This document shows, one piece after another, positions 1 through 12,000 of a stretch of 64,000 nt of DNA. How positions within the stretch are numbered: position 1 is the stretch's first letter; each line of letters opens with the position of its first letter. Origin of the DNA: Notospermus geniculatus (taxonomy: Eukaryota; Nemertea; Pilidiophora; Heteronemertea; Lineidae). A program made the position numbers and the translations under genes. The stretch is from assembly GCA_002633025.1 (NCBI GenBank), contig NMRB01000152.1:284607-348606 (forward strand), in the 5' to 3' direction. The notes beneath the pieces are model-generated. The model searched no databases and was not told the DNA's origin. It worked only from the letters and a program-made list of their open reading frames with translations.

Positions 1-77
1 ACGTTGGTCAGCGAAAAAATGGGGGGGGGGGGTGTACGGGCTGGGTGTGCCCCCCCCCGGATCCGCAATAAACTTAC

Positions 78-3000
78 TTCTTCCAGAGGTGAACAAGTGT
101 GGGAAAGAGGGCGAGGGTGGCATCATGGAACAGACCCCTCTCGATGAGTTTATTCTTGTAGTTAAACATGATGGTCTCGGCCACTTCATTGCTGATGTTG
201 ATCTGGATACAAATTCACAGGTACATGTTTAAGGAACATTCGGCAAAGAATAACAAGTTAGGATACTTCTGCTGGACGGCATTACGGCATTTTCAAGGTA
301 TTAGGAGAGTGTAGGTAGAGGTCTCATCCTTGTGAAGGTCCGCGAATGCTTGCCTGATATGTACATGTACTTTCAAAATCAAGGCCTAGTTTTCAGCACA
401 CATTGAAAAAAATGCAGGCAGAGTTCTAGTGTATTCAGGTAGAGCATAGAACATTTTAACTGACGTCGGAGGACGTAAGGACTTTCTGAATTCAATACAG
501 TGTGGCTTTAAGAAAAGGTTTCACGTGTGCCGTGCTTTCTTCACGAGCTCATGGCTTCTTGCAAGCAAAATGCTTCGACCAAACATGTTTGATTGCTTTC
601 ACCGCACACGGAGCAACAATTCTTGCTTGCTGCTTTCCACCAAATTGCTGTATAGGAAAGGCAAGAAAAGGGGCCTTGGTGCTGCCGGTTTCATCTGTCG
701 AGATGCACATTTTGACACACATTCAGTGACCTACCTGTAATCTGGGGGGAATATCGGAGTCAATGAAGCACTCTATGATAGCCTTGGCTTTCAGGGCAAT
801 CAGTTCCTCCTTTCTTTTATCGTAGTTGCCATCTTCGGCGTCAGCCATTAAAGAATCAACCAGCATACGGTACCTGAAAACCCGTAAATAAGTTGCGGGT
901 TCGTTGATTCTACCATAAACTGATGATAAATTATGAAGGATTTCTTGAAAAATAGAAAGCTAAGTCGAAAGTGCAGATATTTCTACTTCGATATATAATT
1001 TACGATTGGAAGCAAACTTTCATCTACTAGAGTGGAAGGAAGTAAGAGTGGAAGGAAGTAAATGTAAAAGTCGTCTCCGAATTGCGAAATTCGGAGACGA
1101 CTTTTAAGGGCTTGGTCCACTCACCAAATTTTCAGAATCCTGTTTTCTAAAAATGTCAAATATCTTTGAAATGCCCTGGCCATTTTGAACTACNCAATGG
1201 CATCAAACGTAACAAACCTGGGACGTTGAATTAGGTACTTCTTAGGTTCCCGTCCGTCCCTAACGTTCTTTGATGAGACAGACCTAATCGTCCGATATCG
1301 CATGCGTTACTCAATTCGTTCCGGATGATAATAACGGCCATGTGCGGTGGCAAGTGTCAATCAATGTGTCCCATATTAATCCGGTAACGGATCCGGTAAA
1401 CGTATACATTTCGGAAGGCTTTTTGTCGGACATGTGCGCTTAGCTTTACTTTTACTATAATTTTTGTGTGTCGTATTTTGTGCTCTATGTGGAATATCTA
1501 GTGGAAGGAACATGTCAGTAGAAATTTCTTCAGAGGATTAGTTCACCACATAGGCCTATGGATACAGATCTTATAAGAAGTAGGCCTACTGGTCGCTGTG
1601 CGGAACCAATCCTGTGCCTTCAGTGCAGACCACGGTGCATTCCGTATGCACTGCACAGGGAAGCACAGGATGAGTTCACCACATAACAGTACCAAGATCT
1701 GTACCCCTCAGGCGAACAGAGGATCGCTGGAGGGATGTTTTGATTCAAGTTGATCACCTGTCTACTTCTATAAGGAAATTAAGGTCCGTAGGAAGTTTTT
1801 CCACCGCGACGATACGATTCTTGATGATGCGTCTTAGCGTCAGATTGGTATGTGGAGTTGGTTGATTTGATCCAGGTTTCCCTGAAAAGAAAAATATCAG
1901 CACGGAAAAGTCATTTGGAAAAAATTCAGATGATTGTACAATATGTACTTCGTTTCAAATTTTCAAAATTCTGTCGAAGTTGGTCCATCCATCTTGAGGT
2001 AGGCCTTATCAGGGGTTCAAAAAGGCTCGCTTCATACATCACCACTGGATTACCAGGATGAAGTATGCAGGAATGATTCCATTCCCAACTGAGAGCTGGA
2101 AAGTGTGCCAGATATCGAAGAATAATAAAATGCTCCCGGCCTCCTGCAGAATGACTATGGATTCCAACCTCCAGCAGGTCCGGACTTGACTACTTCCGGT
2201 GGTCAATTCTATTGGATCTGCTAAATAGAGTGAATGGATTTGCATACTAACTCTCGTTATCCTTGACGACTTCGGTCCTTAGATACTCCCTGAACATGTC
2301 GGCGGTCCTCGGATGGAGATACCCTCGCCGGAAACCTGATATACTCCTGACGAAATTGAACCATCGTTGTTTCTGAAGGAAAAACAGCCAAGTCTGACGA
2401 GACTGATGAAAAAAAACTACCGAAGGAATGAAATTTGCATGCCAGAGTATTATTGTACGAAATCAGATAGAGTATACTGCACACTTTTATTGATAAAGCC
2501 CGCAGCACACGAGGCAAGAAAAGGTACCTCGTGTGCTGCAGGGTTCAAAACCCGGGTGTTTACCGTTTTCTGCTTGGTCCACTTTCGTGGCGCAGTGTCT
2601 TCTTCCTCAAGCAGCATCAGGGCGTTTTGGTCGGTCAGCTCCTTGGGAAAGGTTTCTCCGTATCGGCCCCACCTAAAATGACATTAAGATACAAACCATT
2701 TTTTTAGCGAGGCTCTATATTTCTATGTGCGAATGTAGACCCAAACTTTGTGTTCTTACCATCTTTCCTCGAGAGACTTAGCGACGCACACCTGGGCGGT
2801 GATGAGCATTGACGGGGTCACCTTTTCCATATTGGGGATTTCTTTGATGATATCCGCATCGCAGCACAGTGCTGCCCCTACCAATAAAAGACAGTGGAGC
2901 GGTGACGGGGTGAAGTCTTTAGATTTAAATTTTTAACACACTAAAGAAAAGGAAAGGGCTGAACGAAAAGGAGTTAGACAATGGCGATCGTCTACAATAA

Positions 3001-6000
3001 GATTGCTACCGCTATTAATGGGACCGATATTGCCACTTTTTATCGACAATCGGCGGTAACTGCATCATTCTCCAACACCGTAGTTCTGCCTTTTGCCCCA
3101 TACAGGACACCCTGGTGTTTGGACTCGTCGCCAGTGCTCTGACCCACTGTGTGGGAAGTCAGCTATCCGACTGACGAAAACCGACGGGAGCTCGGGCATG
3201 TTTTGCCCCAGTGCTGGAGACTGTATGACTATCGGTACAATACAATCGTGGATACCATAGGAATGAGAGTACCATGCATGGGGCGAGGCTGATAAGCGGT
3301 AGTTTAACAACATTGTCAATAGAGGTCTCCCTTAACGGGTATGTTTAGCGCAGGATAGGGAAGAATACAGTATACACCGGTCCCCTTTATCGACTTCTCA
3401 AAGTATGCGAAATTCCTTTACCCTTTCCCATAGCCTTCCCGAAGTACTTCCGAACAATCTCCTGCACTTTTATCTGCTTCATTTGCAATGACTGCGTCCT
3501 CTTCATGTCTTCGACGGCTATCCAGAAAAGGATAGGTATCTCACTTCCCTCCCTCTGAAGGTAGCGTTTCAGGAATTCCAAATGGTTTGTATCGCGGAGA
3601 ATGCTAGTGAATTGTCTGAAATGACAAGAACTCAATGGAGGAAGCCAACAGGAGAGTGCGGGATAGACTAGGGTTAGCCCAGCGTCGGCAGAGAACCTAT
3701 TATGACAGAAATGCCAAGACAGGTTCCTACAGTGAGGGGGATTTAGTGCTATTAAGGAATCATGCCATACGAGTGGGGGAGGTACCCAAATTTCACAGGA
3801 AATGGAAAGGGCCTTTTAGGGTGTTGAAGAAACTTTCAGAAGTGAACTACTTGGTGGAGCCACTAAGCGGAAGGAAACGAAAGAAGGTGGTACATCTGAA
3901 TAATATGAAAAGGTATTACTCTAAGGAACCTACCAATGTGGAGGACCACGTAAAGCCAGCGTCCTCAGGGATGGAAGAGCATACCCAAGTAGACGATCAG
4001 TCGGACTCCGAGTCAGAGTCAGGCATGTCAGGATATGAATACCCAATTGATCCTCCTTCATTGGTTGCTGGCAATGGTACATTGGATGCCTCAGCTGAGG
4101 GGACCACTGCAGGCGACCAGGAACCCCCGGACTATAGCCGCACCAGGGACGGGGAGGATGACACATCAGAGGAAACCACAGAAGAGGGTCATAGCCCCAC
4201 TGTGGCAGGGACGCACAATAATGCTCCCGACCTCACGATGGGAGAGGCACCTCTGCCTGATGTTGACGTACATGACACTGACAGTGAAGCGGAGAACATA
4301 AGCGATAACGATGAGCATAAATATAATTTGCGCCCACGCAGAAACATTAGCAAGCCTGCTCGGTTCCGTAATTTTGTAGCTAGTGTTACCAACATGGAAT
4401 CAGACGGACAGATTTGGGACCGTATCATTCGAAAACGACCGGAATGGTTGCGTCGGGGTCGCTACCTACTAGCATTAAACCCGAGGACAAGATAAGCGAA
4501 GTGATGACTCGGTTATTGCGTTGTTACGAATACTAGTATTGCGACTACCATTTTGTAAAATATGTTGCTTTTATTGATGTTATCTTCTCTTTCTTTCATT
4601 TCAGTTTCTCTGAACATAATTCGAGAAACTGCAATACAGTTGAGATGGAGGACTGCCTCACTTTAGACAGTACTGAGTTACCGGAGCAGGTAAAAGCCCT
4701 GAAGAAGAATGCACAGGACCAAATATATATATTCCTCAAGAAGAAGTTGAGGGACCATGAGGATGTGGAGGTGCCCTTGGATACCATACAGAAGCTCTGG
4801 CAGACGGCTGAATCCTGCCTCTTGCCCGCAGGAGGCATGGTAACAGCTGCGGCAGTCCTTGCCATGAAACTCTTCGTCGCCAGGGTAAAGCCGTCCTGGC
4901 ATATTCGTGTGCAGGACGTTTCTTTTGTGGACGACACCTTACGTAATTTAGTGAAAACTTACGGGGGGAGAGGGGCAGATTTGGAGCCGAAGCTCACCAA
5001 GATCCGTGCTCTTGTAAAGACTGGGAAGCAGAAGCAGGCGAGAAGGAAGGATGCCCCAATAGTTTTATTTTCGGATTCGATGTTTGTTCAGGCGAGGGTA
5101 ACAAAAGACGTGCTTCCCATCGCACACTCTGGGGAGACTGCTGCAGAATTGTTCCAGGTCCTGCAGTTTGTTAGGGTGAATGCCAGAGCAGTAGTTGTAA
5201 ATCACGGCCTTAATCATACAAAACACTACGGCGAACCACAGCCTGTGATGAGAGAAGCGTTAGAGATAATTAGGAAAAACAGCCCTGGTATACCGATATT
5301 TCACCTACAGACTCCACTTTCGCCAGCACTACTCAGCAATCCAGCGCAGAGAAAACGTGCTGACTGTTTTAATAGCATGATGGAAGACACCGGGTTTTTG
5401 CCGATCCCCCACCCGAGGCTTGGACGTGATGATTTTGCAGGGGACAGATTTCATTACTCATCTAGTGGCAGGAACTATGTGTTGAATCATATAGTGGCAC
5501 ACGTGGATGACTGGCTGGCACGGCACAACTGACGCCATGGAGCGATGTCCAGTTCCTGGAGGGCAGCGGATTCCGTGCGCGGGTTGGGCAATACCTTGAA
5601 GGACTTTAATAAGTCACTTGGTAGGGCATCCTATTTATGGTAGCCCGGCCCTCCCCTGGATGGTGATGTCGGAGAGGAAGACTTACGTTGACATTTTGCC
5701 GTTAAGGAATTTGTGACTTGGACTTAAACGTATAATAGTGTAGATAATTTTGTTATGTGATGTTCTAGAAGATATGGAGATGTGTTGGACTTTTGGAGAA
5801 TGGTGTTTTATGAGTGACTAGAGTATAAACGTATGTACATGTATAGGGAAAGTAGTAGTTTGATCTTCACCTCGTTGTGGTGGTAATGTAAAGGTGTGGA
5901 TCCCTTTTTGCGTGTTTGTAAATAGTAGTTTGGTTAGCTTGTGTTGTTCATCATTTCCTGTAGATGAACAAATTTTTGTGGAGGATGGTGTGGCGAGTGG

Positions 6001-9000
6001 CCAGTTGCCAGTGCTATTGACAGGTGGCGCTGCGAGCGGGGCCGACACACCCTCTCTCTCTGACTACGGCTTGTGAGCACGTGCTGTTGTAACGGTAGAA
6101 CTCGAGTGAATAAAAGACCGATTTATCGAATAAACCCGTAGTTTCCGTAGATTTCTACAGTACCATGCATGGGGCGAGGCTGATAAGCGGTAGTTTAACA
6201 ACATTGTCAATAGAGGTCTACCTTAACGCGGGTATGTTTAGCGCAGGATAGGGAAGAATACAGTATACACCGGTACCCCTTTATCGACTTCTCAAAGTAT
6301 GCGAAATTCCTTTACCCTTTCCCATAGCCTTCCCGAAGTACTTCCGAACAATCTCCTGCACTTTTATCTGCTTCATTTGCAGTGACGGCGTCCTCTTCAT
6401 GTCTTCGACGGCTATCCAGAAAAGGATAGGTATCTCACTTCCCTCCCTCTGAAGGTAGCGTTTCAGGAATTCCAAATGGTTTGTATCGCGGAGAATGCTA
6501 GTGAATTGTCTGAAATTACAATTGGACCACAATTATACTACTAATTCCTTGCACCGTATTCCAAGGAGTGCCTGCAACACCAGAACATTCCACAAGATCG
6601 CCCATACAGACCAGAATCTGTCTCAGGGGTTGTTTCTGTTCCGTTTCTAGTTCATTTCCTCATTTCTGATTTCTTGGTTTAGACCAAGAAGGCTCATTCA
6701 ATCTTCAGTCTTCACTAGCTTGAATATGCCGCCAAAATGGCCGCGTAGTTCCGCCACAAGGAAAATGGCCGCGTCCAGAGGAATTGGCCTTTTCGAGCAT
6801 GACGATTGAAGTCGGGATTCAAGCTTGAAGATTGAAGTCCGGATTCAAGCTTGAAGTCCTGGTTCAAGCTTGTAAATTGAAGTCCTGGTTCAGGATTGAA
6901 AGTGAAGTCCTGGTTCAAGCTTGGAGATTGAAGTCCTGGTTCAAGCTATAGAAGGAATTGAAGATTGAAAATTGAGCGAGCCTTCGGGCTTTCGTAGTTT
7001 TCTCCCGTCTCTCAACGACAACAATACTGAAGAGTCGATACTCACTTAGGCTTCTCTAACGGTCTCTCGATAACGACCCCATTTTTGGTAATCGGCTTCA
7101 AGAATGGATACATCGCGATCAGCCCTTGGTGCGTTAATTGCGTAGGCCTAGGTCTCTTTTTGTCCCTTTTCCTAACGGTCTCGACCACTTCCACGTGGGG
7201 TACCTTGATCTTTTCGATGTCTAATTTTGGAGGGGAGATGTAATCCCTGAGGGCCTCTGAAGAGAGAAAGTGACAGATCTGTATTGTAACCCCAGTTATA
7301 TGGCACGCCCTAACTCACCGGCCATGGAGGGGAGGATTTCTTTATGGCCTAGTGGTTGGCGCGTTGACCTCTGAGCTGGGAGTTCAACAACGTAGAGCGC
7401 GGTCAGAAGGCCTGCTTGGATTGGTGACGGGCGCATTCGACATCTGGCCGGCCTTCCCTAGAGCCCAAGAATCAGTTCGGTAGTGAGATGCTAAGTGGCT
7501 AGTGACACGAGGACGAGTCGCCTTATTTGCCCGAAGGGAGAATTTTGTACTTCACCCCCAGTTATATGGACGGCCTAATCCGCCGACCATGGGGGAGATG
7601 CCGTGGTGGTTGGCGCAATGTTCTCCGAGGTTGAAGTTGAGCAACGTCGAGAGTCGGTTTGGATGGGAATCGACGAGATACTTAAGCAAATTCAGCAGAA
7701 TAACCGGTCAGTGCGTCTTTCAAGAAGTCCGTTCACCGACCTGTCACTTACTGTTTCTCACAACTTCAGGCTTCGTCACCTTCAGACTTCCATAGTCGTC
7801 ATCTTCAATGAAGGTTTCCGTGAATCCTCCAAGGCACAGTTCTCCTTCACCTGAAGAAAAAATTAACGGATGGACTTTTAAATACTCAGGGGCGGATACA
7901 GAGGGGGTGTTCTGGGGGTTGGAACCCCCCCCCCGTCGGCGACCAAAGGTAACATTTTTTTATCGGTATTAAAACATCAAGCATCTCGCTTGTTGCGAGT
8001 GCCCGCAAGTGTCTCTGATGTAATCATCGTGATACAATCGTGATGCGACGAAACTCTTATCCCCTGCTTGGGGCAACATGCATTTTGTGTATGCTTACTA
8101 TTTCGAAATATCGTATAGGAGGCGTGGCATCCGACTTTCTCAACTGACCTCAGACATGTCAGATGCCGGGAAATCACATATCAGAGCTTCTAATTTTCAA
8201 AATTTCCCTGGGGGAGGTCCCCAGTCCCCCTCCAAATCGGCCCCGGTGAAGCGCAAGCCGATGGCGCGGGCGAGTCCAGTGGCCTCTACCTTCAGAACCC
8301 ACCCCTCGAAAATCCTGGATCCGCCTCTGATACTAGTCTAACCATATGGTAAACCAAAGAAGTCCAATTAGTCAAAGCCTGGTGCTCGAGTGGTTAGCGG
8401 GCTTGACTACCAAACTTCAGTGGGTCGGCGTGAGTTGGACTTCCGGCGAAGGCCTAATACCAAAAATTTATAAGGCGAGCTTATGAATTTTTGATAAAAG
8501 ATATTCCAAGATTGAGGGTCCGTCGAACGGGGCTGAAAGCCGTGGTTCCTCCTTGTACTTGAGTGTATGCCAGGGCAAGTACATGTACACCCACGCGGGT
8601 GGACTATGGCCTGTCGTGGACGCCATCCCTCTGGAAAAATCCAACAGGGTTATGTCGCCTTGTAATGATGACGATAATGATGATGATGAAAATGTCTTCA
8701 ACTTACTGAGATGCGACACATGCTTGGCAAGTCCCAGAGCCCAGAACATTCTCTCCTCCCAGAGTCCAGCGTGCTCCTCTTGCACTCTGCTACGGGGCCT
8801 CTCAATCTGAATGCTCTGTTTCACGGTGTCCTGGACAGCTTTTCTGACGTCATAGGTGATCATGAAATCGTCAGCCGCCGTCTGCGGGCTGGACGGAGAA
8901 GGAGAACGCTTCCTGTCTTTGCTGGACATAAGGGATTTTAAGAAAACGTTCATGTCCTCTGTTACGAAGCTTCTCCACTGGCTCCTTAGTACCTGTTTGG

Positions 9001-12000
9001 TAGAAAGCGATCGTCCTGTTAAAGGAGCACGGTGTTGGATCTCAAATGCGTTATTTGACTGCCGACGTAGAGGGAGCCACCTAGCGGCAGTAAGACGAAC
9101 TACAAAAATGCATTACAAAATGTACGTAGTAAATCGGGTCAATTCGCCGACACGTAGTTAGCCCCTGGGTTGGAGAGTGGCGCGGTGGCGCCGGCTGTCG
9201 AGAAAAAGTGGCAATCGTGCTCCTTTAAACTTGCGACAATACCAATTCGCACAGCGGTGTTTAAAATGCCGCAATTTTGTCACTATTTGTCGACAGCCGG
9301 CGCCACCTGCGGTGATTGCAGCATTCTCCAAAACCGTAGTTCTGCCTTTCGCCCCACTGTTGGAGGAGAATGTATTATTACAATACAACGCATGTGTGGA
9401 TACCCTGGGAACAAAGAGTGACTCTACAAGGGGTGCGGTTGGGGTTGATAAGCGGTAGTTCAAAAACACTGTCAATAGAGGTCTCCCTTAATGTGTTGCG
9501 CAGGATGGGAGGAATAGGGGCTCTTTAACGATGATCTGACTTTGCTCGATCAGTGACGTGGACTCGGATGCAATACTACTGGACGAATTTCGGCAAAGAT
9601 TGGCTTTTTTATTGAAATCTACCGTATAGGCCTAAACCCCTAGAGGCCTAACTTTTCTCTCGGCTTTAGAGAGATTGTTGGCCTCGCTCAACTCTACTAG
9701 TACAGTCAAATGCAACTGCTTCAACCATAAACTTTCATACTTCTTCCTCATTTTACTCAGCATGGTTGCAATATTTCTGGGATGCTGTTTTTAGGAGCAA
9801 AACAGTTGAGCAGACGTTCAGGTGTTTTCTCCGACTCCGATCAATCGCATTCTTACCTGGCAGGTGACGTCTTGCGCATGACGGAGAACATCATCACCCT
9901 CGTCCACAGGTAACAGTTGAGTCAATCTTGAGTTCAATGTTTGTCCGAGGTCGATTCGGTTTTCCCCGCATGGATGGAGGTATTTCAAGATGAGGATCTT
10001 AGCTCGGCGGTGTTTTAGAAATTCGCCCAAATTGTCCAATTCTGGTGGCCTTGTTGATAAAAGCGCCTGGGCATCTTGCCAAAAGTGGAGATAATTCAGT
10101 GCTACCCTCTGCTTGCGTCTGCGAAGGTATCGTTCAAAGGGATGACCAGAGAGACTGTCCGCTGCAATGGCGGCGACAAAGACCGCGTTATTCCGCCTAT
10201 AGCAGACGACACCGATGTAGTACATGTCCAGATTGATATGGTCGCCCGATTCAGAAAATTGCCGACTCCGACATGTAGCTAGTCTGTCCTGTAACAAACC
10301 TCGTACAGTTGGCGTGCGAGGACTGTCATGTTTTGAGCGCACCGCCAAAAGTTTGTGCTGCGATTTTCCCAATCGTCCTTCTGACGTCACTGGCCTGCTC
10401 CGCGCACCGGATTTCAGCGCCGTTTGAGGTAGAGATGAGGTAACCTTTGTCCCTGCCGATCGTGGTGGCATATTTGAGGTATCCTTCAGCCAACGGAACA
10501 CCTTCTGGTTGGAGAGTTTTGCTTCCCTTTCGAATTCCCTCCACGCTGGAAGTTGGGACGTTTTGGACATGGTTTTTGAGAATCGGGGACTGTGGGTGCA
10601 AAAACATCGAAAAGAAAGATTATTGTGATGTTTGAAAAACATTGAAAATGTTCCTAACGTATCATTTTAAAGTCACCTCGCAACACTCGTGAGCAAACTG
10701 GCCTACACTTCGTTTATACCGTCGAAAATGAAACAATGTTTGGGTGATGGATTCACCGATGGATCAGATTGGCCCCTGCCTCTCCCCGAATACGAGCGTT
10801 TCGAGGACAGGGGACCAGTGTATTCCCTGGTTACCTTTGCGGGCTAGGACTGACTTTGATTGACGTCGCCTTGGATGAAGCACACGGGACGGATGCCAGA
10901 GAAGAACGTGGGCTGCTGGTGCCGCATGATTTCCTTGTTTTTATACTGGCTGATGATCTCATAGACCCCGCGTTTAAGTTCTTTAGTGGACCTCTTTGTG
11001 TGGAAGTCGGGGCCGGCGTCCGGCTGAGTCCGGACTCTCTTCTCACTGAGGGAAAACGCAGTTACGTTAGGTTGTTAGGACTTCCATCACTCAGTATGGG
11101 GGTGTACGAAGTTAACACCAAATCTTCTCCGCTAGACCTTATAATATGCAATATTTTTTTTGAATTCTAGACTGCAATGTTTACCTGTTAGAAAGAATCC
11201 CAGTGCCACTCAAACGACAAGAGGTTTTCGGCAACGTGAAATTCGCGAAGGTTACAAAATGAGAATGAGGAACTTACCGTTTTCCCGCGGCGGATTCTCA
11301 ACTCCCCCACTCGGTCTGCTCGTACCCTGTCCCACGTGACCCAGCGGCGTTGACAGTCGTGATTTAAAGAACCAAGAGCCTAGTGAATCCATTTCCTCCG
11401 TGTCGGACTCGCTGCCCGTTCCTTCCGACTGCGAATGTGCACCAGACGGGGGTATCAAAGCGACCCCTTGAGATGCCGGGTCTGTCTCCCTCTCTGCTTC
11501 GAAAACACCGAGGTAGGAGGAACAATCGTCCTTAAAGTGAGGGAACATGACGTTCATTTTCAACATCTTGGCCTTCTCCCTGGACAACTCGGCATCCGAT
11601 AACAGTACTCGTCCCTGACCTTCATGTTTCCTTTCTAAACCTTTCAGAAGCTCCACCACATCAGGGTCGGAAATGTTCAGAAGATCCAACTTATCCACAT
11701 CAGGGTATTTTGACAGGTCAAGGCCACCAATGGACGCCAATCGCCTGCAGTGAATGATGTATTTCGGTAACCAATACGATCTGATCATTTCTAGCATAAT
11801 ATTTTGCATCCGACTGAAGGCACTTTTCGCAATAAACTTCTCGTTCCCATAGATAGAGCCGGATTTTAACCTGCCCTCGACGTCTACGCCTCTCACGTGG
11901 AACACGTTTGAATGATCATCGGCAGAAATATCTTCGAAGGAGATGGCATCTGAAACAACGAGTGGTTGATAAAACAATCAGTATTTTGCTTGTGAGTATC

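Larger units (their letters stand above)
3623..6159 (+). mobile_element. 5'-truncated Ty3/gypsy-type LTR retrotransposon
   Basis: The fragment contains the C-terminal part of an integrase, an extra SGNH-like ORF preceded by a splice-acceptor-like site, a non-coding stretch, and what looks like the 3' LTR ending at 6159. The gag, protease, reverse transcriptase and most of the integrase are missing on the left, as is the 5' LTR. It interrupts the RGS22 region in the opposite orientation to that gene. Confidence 0.8.

Noticed and set aside
8370-8450. tRNA-like stretch CTCGAGTGGTTAGCGGGCTT
   Set aside because: The A box resembles tRNA but no proper B box or acceptor stem follows.
8660-8695. GATGAT microsatellite as coding acid-rich repeat
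   Set aside because: It lies beyond the donor of RGS22 exon 7, in the intron.
10546-10589. Longer RGS22 exon 6 starting at 10589
   Set aside because: The acceptor at 10591 puts the phase-1 junction out of frame with the RGS frame; the acceptor at 10547 keeps it.
10326-10607. Alternative minus-strand ORF of 93 codons over an RGS22 exon
   Set aside because: The RGS22 frame in the same place joins neighbouring exons in phase and contains an RGS domain; this ORF is a shadow.
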